DNA from: Bacillota bacterium
GTDB lineage: Bacteria > Bacillota > Clostridia > Christensenellales > UMGS416
NCBI GenBank assembly: GCA_023428265.1
Contig: JAEYYW010000059.1
Span: 1-15,443, forward strand
DNA: 15,443 bases
Reading direction: 5' to 3'
Numbering within the stretch: the first letter of the stretch is position 1; each line of letters opens with the position of its first letter. The translations under genes were made by a program, and so were the position numbers. This document shows positions 8,295-15,282 of this stretch, one piece after another. The notes beneath the pieces were generated by a model. The model searched no databases. It saw only the letters and a list, made by a program, of their open reading frames with translations, and had not been told where the DNA came from.

Positions 8295-8966
8295 TTACTT
8301 CAGCATCCCGAACGTCTTGCTGACATCCATAGCAAACAGAAGCCCGCGGCCAGGCTCGTCCAGCCCGGTTTCCCGGCGGATGGACTCGATGATGGCCGGT
8401 GCGGTGCTGTTTTCCGCAAGGATCAGCACGATCTCTTTCTCCGGCTCCACATCCATCGCAAACAGCTTGGCTGTTTCATGCACACCGGCGCCCCTGGCGT
8501 TGATGATCGTAGCGCCCCGGGAGCCGGCGGCTTCGGCGGCCTTCACAACGGTCTCGGCAGACCCGTTTTCCACAATTGTAAATATCGCCTGCATCACGGC
8601 TTTATCCTCTCCTTTTTCCGCAGTGTCATCATCCACGCGGCACAGCATGGAGCCCATCACAGTCCGGATATCGATCAGAAACCCGATGCCGTGGTTGGGC
8701 TTGGCCATTTCCAGTTCTTCATCAATCTTCTGGATTGCCTGGAGCAGCTTGTCCTCGTTTCCCAGCATCAGCACGATGTCTTTGCGGATGTCGTTGCTGT
8801 CCAGCCAGAAGGACTTCACATGCCTGTAGGTGCCCCGGCCCAGGGCAATGGTTCCACCGGACACGCCGTTTTGTCTGGCAACCTTCAACACCTTGCTGCC
8901 CCTGCCCCGGTTCACAATCACAACCAGCAGCTCCAGCGGAGCTGACCCTTGGCAATTACTGAGCAA
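8295..8966 (-). CDS. Tandem P-II-like (GlnB-like) signalling protein
   Basis: 223 residues that read as two P-II-like ferredoxin-fold halves. Half one spans about 11-105 (LELLVVIVNRGRGSKVLKVA, GGTIALGRGTY at 37-47, GIGFLIDI at 93-100). Half two spans about 125-218 (GATIINARGAG at 151-161, GRGLLFAMDV at 206-215). Classical P-II proteins are about 112-residue trimers with a long T-loop that sense ATP/ADP and 2-oxoglutarate; here both halves have a much shortened loop after the second strand. The gene overlaps the DUF1538 membrane gene by 11 nt, and its TTG start (8966) follows AAAGGGGA, so the pair is translationally coupled. By analogy with GlnK and AmtB, it probably gates that transporter. 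The effector is unknown, and each half is too diverged to assume nucleotide binding. Confidence 0.8.
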   Translation of the reverse strand: MLSNCQGSAPLELLVVIVNRGRGSKVLKVARQNGVSGGTIALGRGTYRHVKSFWLDSNDIRKDIVLMLGNEDKLLQAIQKIDEELEMAKPNHGIGFLIDIRTVMGSMLCRVDDDTAEKGEDKAVMQAIFTIVENGSAETVVKAAEAAGSRGATIINARGAGVHETAKLFAMDVEPEKEIVLILAENSTAPAIIESIRRETGLDEPGRGLLFAMDVSKTFGMLK

Positions 8967-10446
8967 GCTTGGAATCCCCTTTCGCTTGTGCTTTTTTATG
9001 ATAAATCAAACCAAGCAGCTGAAGCGTGATGATCGGTGTGAGCGCGACCAGAGCGATCACGCCGAAGCCGTCGATCATCACATTGGCGCTCTGCACCTGG
9101 TTTGCAGCTCCCTGCGTAAACGCCAGTATGAACGTGGCGGTCATCGGCCCCGATGCCACACCGCCGGAGTCAAACCCGATGCCCACGAAGAGCTTGGGCC
9201 CAAAGTTGGCCAGCAGCAGCGCGATCGCATAACCGGGCAGCAGGATGTGCCACAGCTGCAGGCCCGGTATCAGGATGCGCAGCATCGACAGCACCACGGC
9301 CACGCCCACGCCCAGGGAAAGGGCGGCCAGCACGGCGGATTTGCGGATGGAGCCGCTGGTGACCTCCTCGATTTGGTTGGTGAGCACATGCACCGCCGGT
9401 TCGGCCAGCACCGTGACCAGACCCAGAAGAAAGCCCACGAGGATCAGCGGCACCTTGTTGTCCATCTGAGACAGCTGCGAGCCGATCTCGCGACCGATCT
9501 GCATGAAGCCGGTGTTGGCGCCGGACAGGATGAACGCAAGCCCGATGTAGGAGTACACAAAGCCTTTGGCCATCGACAGGAAGGGCTTCCCCTTCTGCTT
9601 CATGAAGAAGATCTGGCACACGATGAAAATAAGAAACATCGGTGCGATCGCCACTGCAGACTCCCACAGCTGGTGGACAAACTCACTGGAAAGCTGCGCC
9701 AGGATCGAGCCGTTGCCGGTGCTGAAGTCAATGGTGCCGCTGAACTCACTTTGCGGCGCGATGATGCCCATGATCAGCATGCCGATGATGGCGCCGGCCG
9801 AAGCGATGGCCACCAGGCCGAAGCTGTCTTTCTCCGATGCCTTGCGGTCCTTCTTCATCGTGGCCACACCAAGTGCAAGCGCCAGCATGAACGGCACCGT
9901 CATCGCCCCGGTGGTGGCACCGGACGAGTCAAAGGAGATCGCCAGATAACCGGAAGAGACAAAAATCGACAGGATCAGAATGATACCATATAGTATTGTC
10001 AGCAGCTTGTAAAGAGGGAAGCTGAACAAACTTCGAAGCAAGCCCAAGGCAACCAGCAGGGCAATGCCCAGCGACACCGCCAGGATCACGCTCCACTTGC
10101 CGATGGCGCCGGAGGTGACCAGAGAAACCTGATCGGCCAGGATGTGCAGGTCCGGCTCGGCCACAGAGATAAAAAACCCCAGCAGCAGGCCTGCCGCAAC
10201 GACGATCCAAACGCGGTTCGGGCGGACGATAATCTCCCCAAGCTTGTGCCCAAACGGCGAAATGCTCAAGTCCACACCGACGAGGAAAATCGTCAGACCC
10301 ACAATGATAAAGGCAGCGCCAAGCAAAAAGCTGAAAATCTGCGCCCAGGAAAGGGAAAGGAAGATCACACTGGTCAGGATCACCATAAAGACAACGGGCA
10401 AAACAGCAAGCAATACTTCTTTTAACTTGTCAATCCATATTCGCAA
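8956..10446 (-). CDS. DUF1538 family membrane protein, internally duplicated
   Basis: Polytopic membrane protein of 496 residues, about a dozen hydrophobic segments, with two copies of the DUF1538 unit. The copies share two motifs at the same spacing: AEPDLHILADQVSLVTSG at 96-113 and AEPAVHVLTNQIEEVTSG at 348-365; then FDSSGATTGAMT at 172-183 and FDSGGVASGPMT at 425-436. Acidic and glycine-rich motifs inside membrane segments suggest a transporter with inverted or parallel repeats, but I know of no proven substrate. Start is TTG 10446 with AAGGAGGA 6 nt upstream; no in-frame ATG is near. It overlaps the tandem P-II-like gene by 11 nt. No convincing sigma-A promoter is visible in the 158 nt upstream. 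The family call is firm; transport is inferred. Confidence 0.88.
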   Translation of the reverse strand: MRIWIDKLKEVLLAVLPVVFMVILTSVIFLSLSWAQIFSFLLGAAFIIVGLTIFLVGVDLSISPFGHKLGEIIVRPNRVWIVVAAGLLLGFFISVAEPDLHILADQVSLVTSGAIGKWSVILAVSLGIALLVALGLLRSLFSFPLYKLLTILYGIILILSIFVSSGYLAISFDSSGATTGAMTVPFMLALALGVATMKKDRKASEKDSFGLVAIASAGAIIGMLIMGIIAPQSEFSGTIDFSTGNGSILAQLSSEFVHQLWESAVAIAPMFLIFIVCQIFFMKQKGKPFLSMAKGFVYSYIGLAFILSGANTGFMQIGREIGSQLSQMDNKVPLILVGFLLGLVTVLAEPAVHVLTNQIEEVTSGSIRKSAVLAALSLGVGVAVVLSMLRILIPGLQLWHILLPGYAIALLLANFGPKLFVGIGFDSGGVASGPMTATFILAFTQGAANQVQSANVMIDGFGVIALVALTPIITLQLLGLIYHKKAQAKGDSKLAQ

Positions 10447-10550
10447 TGAATCTCCTCCTTTTCAACAGGACACACCAATAAAGCGTCCCTTCAAGGATAT
10501 CACAGGATGGGCCGGATAAAACATTAAAAAAGCCTAAAACCAGATTTGAA

Positions 10551-10572
10551 CGCCATGGTGCAGGCGATGGCG
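10551..10572 (-). terminator. Weak terminator candidate after the DUF503 gene
   Basis: CGCCAT (10551-10556) and ATGGCG (10567-10572) can pair around a 10-nt loop. On the minus strand a TTTTAGGCTTTTTT stretch begins about 10 nt later, too far for a standard terminator. It is the only candidate between the thrC operon and the DUF1538 gene. Confidence 0.25.
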
Positions 10573-10604
10573 GTGCAAAAGCGCTTGGCTGGCCTGAGCC
10601 CGGA

Positions 10605-10883
10605 TTATTGCTCCAGGATCTCCACAAACCCGACTTCCGCCCGGCCGTCCTGCGCGATGAAATCCACGGCCTTATGGACCGACTGGCGGGCATGGCTTGC
10701 GCTGTTGGAAACAGCGGCAATGCCAAGAACGGCCCGGCCAGCCCCTCCCTCGCCGCTGTCCAGATCGGAGACGGAAAGGTTAAAGCGGGAGCCAAGCCGC
10801 TCCATCAAACTTTTAACTACAGACCGGCGGTCTTTCAGCGTGAGCGCGCCGGCAATCGAAACCTCCACCCGCGCGGAGCACAC
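10605..10883 (-). CDS. DUF503 / YlxP-like small protein
   Basis: 92-residue protein of the DUF503 family, of which Bacillus YlxP is a member. Family features are the N-terminal strand, then ALTLKDRRSVVKSLMERLGSRFNLSVS, then RAVLGIAAVSNSASHARQSVHKAVDFI, and an acidic end. It has a small alpha/beta fold and no enzymatic motif. In many Firmicutes the gene sits beside infB and rbfA, so a ribosome or translation role is suspected but unproven; here it follows thrC instead. Start is uncertain: GTG 10883 (AAGG 6 nt upstream) gives the family length; GTG 10910, 1 nt after the thrC stop, would add nine residues. Either way it is the last gene of a three-gene operon. Confidence 0.82.
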   Translation of the reverse strand: MCSARVEVSIAGALTLKDRRSVVKSLMERLGSRFNLSVSDLDSGEGGAGRAVLGIAAVSNSASHARQSVHKAVDFIAQDGRAEVGFVEILEQ

Positions 10884-10911
10884 ATAGAGCCTTGCGCCGC
10901 GGCCGTCCACC

Positions 10912-12387
10912 TCAGCCCCCCAACGCCTGCAGCAGCGCTTCACCCATGGCGGAAACCTCGCAGACGCGGTTGTGCCGCTCCGGCAGGCCGGCAAGCTCGC
11001 TCAGCGCCTCAGGCACCGCGGCGCCGGTGCGGGCGCTCAGCCTTTCCACCGCCGCAAGGCCGGACTCGGACTCGCCGGTGATGGCGTGCAGCACATCGGC
11101 GGCAAACTTATAGGGCGAAGCGGTGGAGACAATCACGGTCTCGCGCTCCACCCCCGCCTCCTGCAGAACCTTCCACGCCACGGCGGTGTGGGGATCCATC
11201 AGATATCCGGCTGATTGATACACCTGGAGGATGGCAGCCTTCGTTTCATCGTCGTCGGCGGAGCCGGAGCGGAACACCTTGCCGGCCTCGGCCCGGAAAG
11301 CCGGGCTCACCTCATAGCAGCCACCGGTGCGGAGCTCGGCCATCGCGGAGGCCACCCAGGCGCTGTCCCGGCTGCTCAGTTCAAAGAGCAGGCGCTCCAG
11401 GTTGCTGGAGAGCAGGATGTCCATCGACGGGCTGATTGTCTGATAGAAGGGCCGGTTCATGTCGTAGCGGCCGGTCATGAAAAAATCAGCAAGCACGCGG
11501 TTCTTGTTGCTGGCGCAGAGGAGCCGCCCCACCGGCAGGCCCATGGCGCGGGCATACCACCCGGCAAGGATGTTACCAAAGTTGCCGGTGGGCACCACAA
11601 AGTCCACCTCTTCGTCCTGCCCGATCCGGCCGGAGGAGAAAAGGTCGCACCACGCCGACACATAATAAACAATCTGCGGGGCCAACCGGCCCCAGTTGAT
11701 GCTGTTGGCAGAGGAGAGCGCCCAGCCCTTTTGCTTCAGATCAGCACCAAAGGCGCTGTCAGCAAAGAGCTTCTTCACACCGGTCTGGGCGTCGTCAAAA
11801 TTGCCCTTTACGGCAATCACCGACACGTTGCCGCCCCGCTGCGTCTCCATTTGCAGCCGCTGCACGGCGCTCACGCCGCCTTCGGGATAAAACACGGCGC
11901 AGTGGGTGCCGGGCACGTCGCGGAAGCCCTCCAGCGCCGCCTTGCCGGTGTCGCCGGAGGTGGCCACGAGGATCAGTGTTTTCTCCGCAATGCCAAGCTT
12001 TCTGCGGGCGGCATCCATCACGCCGGGCAGAAACTGCAGCGCCACATCCTTGAAGGCGGAGGTGGGGCCATGCCACAGCTCCAGGAAATGCACGCCAGCC
12101 GCATTTTTGAGCGGGGCCACGCCGGCCACGTCAAAGCGCGTGCGGCCGCCCCAGGCCCTGTCCACAATTTTGGCCAGCTCGCCGGGGGAAAAGTCGTCAA
12201 AAAAGCGGGCCATGATCCGGTATGCTCTGGCCGCATAAGGCAACCCGGCAAGCTCAATCAGCTCGCCGGGTTTGAAAACCGGAAGTGCAGCGGGCACATA
12301 GAGCCCTCCGTCGGGCGCGATGCCGCCCACCACCGCGGCGCTGGCCGTGACCGCCGGCGCCTGGCCGCGGGTGCTTTGATAAAGCAT
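10912..12387 (-). CDS. thrC: Threonine synthase
   Basis: PLP enzyme that turns O-phosphohomoserine into threonine and phosphate (EC 4.2.3.1). The 491 residues are the long form seen in E. coli, fungi and many Clostridia. K113 in HGPTSAFKDVALQF is the PLP-binding lysine; ATSGDTGKAAL at about 143-153 is the phosphate loop; PTGNFGNILAGWYA binds the cofactor phosphate, and ANSINWGRL is a further family block. The N-terminus (STRGQAP, GGLYVP) is also typical. ATG 12387 has AGGAGG 5 nt upstream. It follows the P-loop NTPase gene by 17 nt and is followed 1-28 nt later by the DUF503 gene. No homoserine dehydrogenase or kinase gene is in the window, so the pathway is split. Confidence 0.95.
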   Translation of the reverse strand: MLYQSTRGQAPAVTASAAVVGGIAPDGGLYVPAALPVFKPGELIELAGLPYAARAYRIMARFFDDFSPGELAKIVDRAWGGRTRFDVAGVAPLKNAAGVHFLELWHGPTSAFKDVALQFLPGVMDAARRKLGIAEKTLILVATSGDTGKAALEGFRDVPGTHCAVFYPEGGVSAVQRLQMETQRGGNVSVIAVKGNFDDAQTGVKKLFADSAFGADLKQKGWALSSANSINWGRLAPQIVYYVSAWCDLFSSGRIGQDEEVDFVVPTGNFGNILAGWYARAMGLPVGRLLCASNKNRVLADFFMTGRYDMNRPFYQTISPSMDILLSSNLERLLFELSSRDSAWVASAMAELRTGGCYEVSPAFRAEAGKVFRSGSADDDETKAAILQVYQSAGYLMDPHTAVAWKVLQEAGVERETVIVSTASPYKFAADVLHAITGESESGLAAVERLSARTGAAVPEALSELAGLPERHNRVCEVSAMGEALLQALGG

Positions 12388-12404
12388 GGTTCCTCCTGTG
12401 GCTG

Positions 12405-12821
12405 CTATGCGATCACATGCGGCTGGATGAAATCCGGCACACTGGCCGGGTCGCCGCTGATAGACATTGTGATCGTGATCTCACGCTTCTTTGCGATTTC
12501 TTCCAGCTGGACAAAGAGGCTTTTCAGGTCCTCCACGTTGTTCAGGCCCACCAGGTCGGGGAAGCCGTCCAGATAAACCTGCTCAATGTCATAGTTCTGC
12601 GCCAGCACGCCGCACACAAAGCCCGCGAACAGGCATGGCGTGGTTACGCGAAATTCACCGGCGTTGATGTATCTGATTTTATGCTTTAAGTCCAACATGC
12701 ATCGGCTGTCATCATCTATGAACACAACATCGCCCTTAACGTGAGAAAGTGCAGAATTTGCCATGTCGATCATACGCTTGGTTTTACCCAGGCCACGGCG
12801 GCCATACAAAACTTGTATCAC
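12405..12821 (-). CDS. Small P-loop NTPase of unknown function
   Basis: 138 residues with a Walker A motif at the very start, GRRGLGKT at 7-14, and a likely Walker B strand QVYLDGF with D85. A second strand, DVVFIDDDSR at 31-40, is also acidic. There is no helicase, kinase lid or transmembrane segment, and the protein is too short for a full AAA or RecA unit. Similar small proteins in Clostridia are often labelled PilT-like or simply ATP-binding; nothing here supports a pilus role. GTG 12821 is preceded by AAGGGGTGG with a 7-nt spacer, and a good promoter lies upstream. It is the first gene of the operon with thrC and the DUF503 gene. I regard the function as unknown. Confidence 0.8.
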   Translation of the reverse strand: MIQVLYGRRGLGKTKRMIDMANSALSHVKGDVVFIDDDSRCMLDLKHKIRYINAGEFRVTTPCLFAGFVCGVLAQNYDIEQVYLDGFPDLVGLNNVEDLKSLFVQLEEIAKKREITITMSISGDPASVPDFIQPHVIA

Positions 12822-12851
12822 TGGCTACCACCCCTTTGCGTCTTTTCTCAT

Positions 12852-12880
12852 ATTATATACGAAGCAGGGGGTTCCAGCAA
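12852..12880 (-). promoter_or_regulatory. Sigma-A promoter of the NTPase-thrC operon
   Basis: Minus strand TTGCTG (12880-12875), a 17-nt spacer, and a perfect TATAAT (12857-12852). The start site would be near 12845, about 24 nt before the GTG start at 12821. Confidence 0.7.
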
Positions 12881-12926
12881 GGAAAATGAACCAAAGATGA
12901 CCTAAAGGTCGTGAACAATCTGTGAC

Positions 12927-12951
12927 GCAGGCTGTCAGCTCACCAGCCTGC
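12927..12951 (-). terminator. Hairpin enclosing the zinc-ribbon stop codon
   Basis: GCAGGCTG (12927-12934) and CAGCCTGC (12944-12951) form a perfect 8-bp stem; the 9-nt loop contains the TGA stop of the 12935 reading frame. The following minus-strand sequence (GTCACAGATTGTT) has few Ts, so termination would be weak. Confidence 0.4.
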
Positions 12952-13120
12952 ACCCGCACTGGTCACACTCTCTGTTGCCGCTTGGCTGCCTTTTTCCGCA
13001 GCGGGAACAGGTCTGCACATTCGTCTTTTTCCGCACAGGCGGCTGCGGAGCATCCCAATCACCCGGTTCGGATATGGGGCGAAATTTGATTATTCCAGCG
13101 TGGGCACCTGCACGCCGCAA
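12935..13120 (-). pseudogene. Second zinc-ribbon frame, probable frameshifted extension
   Basis: This reading frame codes a second zinc ribbon (CSRCG, 10 residues, CDQCG) after a proline-rich and basic linker (DAPQPPVRKKTN). It begins to read as protein just where the 13090-13494 gene stops, but in the -1 frame. There is no ATG or GTG; TTG 13120 is the only nearby start, lies 31 nt inside the upstream gene and lacks a ribosome site. Proteins with two such ribbons in a row are common, so I infer that a single-base loss cut one gene into two, or that this part is reached by frameshifting or re-initiation. The part from 12935 to about 13094 is the meaningful one. A separate small gene is possible but less likely. 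Confidence 0.5.
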
Positions 13121-13494
13121 TGCTCGCAATAGCGGCTGCCGGGGGCAAGCTCCTTGCCGCACTGGATGCACCAGACCCGCTCTTTGGAAACCGTGGCGGC
13201 GCGGCGAAACGGTTTGTCGGCAATCATCTGCGGCTGGATGATCCACACGCTGCGGTCCGGCAGGGAGGCGACAACGATCAGGCTGATGGCGGCACCCAAC
13301 CCGGCACCGGCCAGCGCGAGGATGTAGGAATAAAGCTCAAGCCCGATCAGGAAGCCCACCGCGCCGCCAAACAGCTCCAGAACCACCCAGGCCGCGGCGG
13401 TGACAAACCCGAAGACCCCGCCACGATAGCCGCGATCCGCCGCAACGCGGGCGTTTCGCTTGCACAGGAAATATAGGGCAAGAATCTCGAGCAT
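13090..13494 (-). CDS. Small membrane protein with C-terminal zinc ribbon
   Basis: 134 residues, family not recognised. Hydrophobic segments are at about 28-50 and 55-77, rich in Gly and Ala; a short amphipathic or hydrophobic stretch opens the protein (MLEILALYFLCKRNAR). After a 30-residue linker comes a zinc ribbon with C109-x2-C112 and C123-x2-C126 (CIQCGKELAPGSRYCEHCG), as in many zinc-ribbon membrane proteins of Firmicutes. The ribbon should face the cytoplasm. ATG 13494 has a textbook ribosome site, AAGGAGGT, 5 nt upstream, and a promoter lies just before it. It ends with TAA at 13092-13090, directly before a second ribbon in another frame, so the present C-terminus may be a truncation. 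Confidence 0.85.
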   Translation of the reverse strand: MLEILALYFLCKRNARVAADRGYRGGVFGFVTAAAWVVLELFGGAVGFLIGLELYSYILALAGAGLGAAISLIVVASLPDRSVWIIQPQMIADKPFRRAATVSKERVWCIQCGKELAPGSRYCEHCGVQVPTLE

Positions 13495-13522
13495 GCTTAC
13501 CTCCTTGGCCAGCGTTCATTCC

Positions 13523-13565
13523 ATTATAGTGATATAATTATAACATAAATTGGAGAATCAAGCAA
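13523..13565 (-). promoter_or_regulatory. Promoter region of the zinc-ribbon membrane gene
   Basis: Minus strand TTGCTT (13565-13560), a 17-nt spacer and a perfect TATAAT (13542-13537). A second TATAAT lies at 13528-13523, closer to the gene, with no good -35. The -35 falls in the T-rich tail of the upstream terminator, so the two signals are packed together. Confidence 0.65.
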
Positions 13566-13571
13566 TGAAAC

Positions 13572-13598
13572 AGGAGGTGCGCGGTGGGCGCACCTCCT
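13572..13598 (-). terminator. Terminator of the NPCBM membrane protein gene
   Basis: AGGAGGTGCGC (13572-13582) and GCGCACCTCCT (13588-13598) form a perfect 11-bp stem with the loop GGTGG, 44 nt past the stop. The minus strand continues GTTTCATTGCTTGATT, a moderate T tract. Confidence 0.75.
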
Positions 13599-13642
13599 TC
13601 ATAACGAGCGTATTTGCCTGGGCGGCTCATGATCCGTCCGCA

Positions 13643-14953
13643 CTATGGATTGGTGGTTTCCTGCTCTCCCTCCGCTTCCGGATCGATTGTGGCGCTTGCG
13701 GTAGCGCTGGCGCTGGCAGAGGCGGAGCCCTCGCCCTCGCCTTCGCCGGTGCCGGCGCTGGCGCTGGCACTGGTGCCGGCCGAGGCAGAGACAACCGGTG
13801 ATTCGCCGGTGCCGGCCTTCACCAGCCGGGCATCGCCCAGCACCACATTGATTGTGCCCTTGGTGCCCTTCTTTTCGGTGAGCTTGATGATCAGCGTCTG
13901 GCAGCCGGAGATGTTTACCTCCACGCCCATCTCGCGGTATGTGTAGTCCTTCAGCCCATTGGTGTCATACACCGGGTCGTTGCTGTCGGAGTCGCAGTAG
14001 ATCTGCACGCGATACTGGCCGTAGCCCTCGCCGTACTGCATCGTGTCCACACCAAGGTCAAACCGAAGCTTGCTGTAATCCCCGTTCAGCTTGAACTTCA
14101 TCGTCCAGGTGCCCTGCGTCTTGCTGATCGATTTCTTGGGGATATACATGCCGATGCCGTTTTGATACTGCTTGTCGCCGATTGTCAGCTTCTTTACGCC
14201 GGATTGGAACTTCCACTCCTTGCGGTAAAAGGTCTCCCTGGTGGTGCTGGGGGTGAGCGTGTCCAGGAAGATCACCTCTTCCGGCGCAGGCGTGGCGGTG
14301 GGGCCGGGCGTTGCCGTAAGCATTGAAGCCGATGCGGATGACGACGGCGATGGCGTCAGGATCACCACGGCAGTGGGCTTTGCGCCGCCGCCGCCCATCA
14401 CGGAGGAAATCCCCCAGACGGCCAGCACCAACACCACAATGGCGCCCACGCCAAAGGCGATGAACGGCTTGTAGTTGCTGAGCGTCTGGCCAATGCGCCC
14501 GGCGGAAAACCCGCCCCCCTCGCCGGAGGAGCCCAGCGGCGAGACAACAGGGCGGTAGTAATCATTTTTGGGCGGCCAGCCTGCGCGGTCAGCCTCCTTG
14601 TTGAGCCAGCGGCCGATCTCATAAACATCCTCGATGCAGGCCCGCGCTTCCAAAACATCCTCATTGTCGCGGTAAAGCCTGCGGCCCCCGGCCAGCATCA
14701 CACTGCGGAACCGCTCGATGATCTCCTGCGGCACATGGCCGGTGGTCCGCAGCGTGTCCAGCTTCTCCTGCTGGGTGATGCCGTTTTGGGTGTTGATGTC
14801 ATAAAAATCCAGCGCGATGTCTGCTGCCCACTCGCAGAAGTTTTGCATGGTTGAAATGGCGCTTGCCGGGCTCACTTCCACAAGCCTGCCGGCATCCGCC
14901 GCGATGGCGGCCAGTTTCGGCCATTTGATTCTCAGGAAATTAAAGTCGGTCAT
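13643..14953 (-). CDS. Membrane-anchored protein: DUF4145-like + NPCBM-like module
   Basis: 436 residues in four parts. Residues 1-135 are soluble and helical and resemble DUF4145 or the N-terminus of HsdR-like proteins (FLRIKWPKLAAIAADAGRLVEVSPASA, CEWAADIALDFYD, RRLYRDNEDVLEARACIEDVYEI); this part should be cytoplasmic. One membrane helix lies at about 162-185. A Ser/Thr/Pro linker follows (192-226). Residues 227-378 look like an NPCBM carbohydrate-binding module: FLDTLTPST, then IGDKQYQNGIGMY, LRFDLGVDTMQYGEGYGQYRVQIYCDS, VEVNISGCQTLIIKL and GDARL. The tail (379-436) is low-complexity Ser/Ala and Gly/Glu. So a cytoplasmic domain appears to be tied to an external sugar- or wall-binding module, perhaps as a sensor. 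ATG 14953 has GAGG 8 nt upstream. Function unknown; the NPCBM call is firmer than the DUF4145 one. Confidence 0.85.
   Translation of the reverse strand: MTDFNFLRIKWPKLAAIAADAGRLVEVSPASAISTMQNFCEWAADIALDFYDINTQNGITQQEKLDTLRTTGHVPQEIIERFRSVMLAGGRRLYRDNEDVLEARACIEDVYEIGRWLNKEADRAGWPPKNDYYRPVVSPLGSSGEGGGFSAGRIGQTLSNYKPFIAFGVGAIVVLVLAVWGISSVMGGGGAKPTAVVILTPSPSSSASASMLTATPGPTATPAPEEVIFLDTLTPSTTRETFYRKEWKFQSGVKKLTIGDKQYQNGIGMYIPKKSISKTQGTWTMKFKLNGDYSKLRFDLGVDTMQYGEGYGQYRVQIYCDSDSNDPVYDTNGLKDYTYREMGVEVNISGCQTLIIKLTEKKGTKGTINVVLGDARLVKAGTGESPVVSASAGTSASASAGTGEGEGEGSASASASATASATIDPEAEGEQETTNP
13682..13792. repeat. Degenerate hexamer repeats coding Ser-Ala/Gly-Glu tail
   Basis: Irregular tandem GCTGGC, CTCGCC and GCGCTG-type units encode the SASASA and GEGEGE runs of residues 388-424 of the membrane protein. 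Slipped-strand length changes would be in frame if whole hexamers are gained or lost. Confidence 0.6.
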
Positions 14954-15034
14954 GCTATCGCCTCGCTTCCTTTGCCCGGCAACGCCGGTCTTGTCCGATT
15001 GTGTGCTTAAGGCTATAGTACCCCATCGTTATAT

Positions 15035-15062
15035 ATTTTATACCTAATTGTATATGTGTCAA
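15035..15062 (-). promoter_or_regulatory. Sigma-A promoter of the NPCBM membrane protein gene
   Basis: Minus strand TTGACA (15062-15057, perfect), 16-nt spacer, TAAAAT (15040-15035). The start site near 15028 gives a leader of about 75 nt, which contains a small CCGGC-AAC-GCCGG stem at 14976-14988. Confidence 0.75.
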
Positions 15063-15089
15063 TACAGCCGCCTATAAGGCCTGTATTGA
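15059..15089. promoter_or_regulatory. Inverted repeat overlapping the -35 box
   Basis: TCAATACAG (15059-15067) and CTGTATTGA (15081-15089) are exact reverse complements; inside them GCCT (15070-15073) pairs with AGGC (15077-15080) around ATA, leaving a CC bulge. The left arm covers most of the -35 box TTGACA (15062-15057). It may be an operator, or a hairpin ending read-through. Confidence 0.5.
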
Positions 15090-15282
15090 TGATTCCCATG
15101 ATCCGCTTTTGCCAAACTGCAGCCAAATCAAGGGCTTAACTGGCTGCTCAAGATTAAAATACGGCGAAGCAAACCGCGCCATCGCCAGATTTTTGTAGAA
15201 TATACCATGTGAAAACAAGCATCGACATGATATACTGTTATCTTGAATTCCTTTGCGAATCTGCAAGGAAGGGAATGATATC
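15090..15282 (+). promoter_or_regulatory. mtrB upstream region with inverted repeat at -10
   Basis: No gene is visible in these 193 nt. TATACT (15231-15236) is a likely -10 but has no good -35 (TGTGAA at 17 nt). TATACCATGT (15201-15210) and ACATGATATA (15225-15234) form a 10-bp inverted repeat with one mismatch and a 14-nt spacer, and the right arm covers the -10. The ribosome site AAGGAAGGG (15265-15273) lies 9 nt before ATG 15283. Confidence 0.4.

Noticed and set aside
8167..8829. Plus-strand open frame starting between the methyltransferase and P-II-like genes
   Set aside because: It runs through two hairpins and then antisense to the P-II-like gene; the Ser-rich translation matches no family, and no ribosome site precedes it.
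8830..9993. Long plus-strand open frame antisense to the DUF1538 gene
   Set aside because: The His/Gln/Asp-rich translation is typical of the reverse of a membrane protein gene; the DUF1538 duplication on the minus strand is convincing.
11215..12576. Long plus-strand open frame (about 450 codons) antisense to thrC
   Set aside because: It lies opposite a clearly real threonine synthase, its translation is rich in His, Gln and Arg with no family motif, and it has no ribosome site. It is a by-product of G+C-rich coding on the other strand.
12899..12910. GACCTAAAGGTC as a terminator or operator
   Set aside because: Only 5-bp arms with a 2-nt centre, no T tract and no clear relation to the promoter; too short to support.
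13682..13792. Repeat tract as a CRISPR array
   Set aside because: Units are about 6 nt, contiguous, degenerate and in frame inside a coding sequence; there are no spacers.
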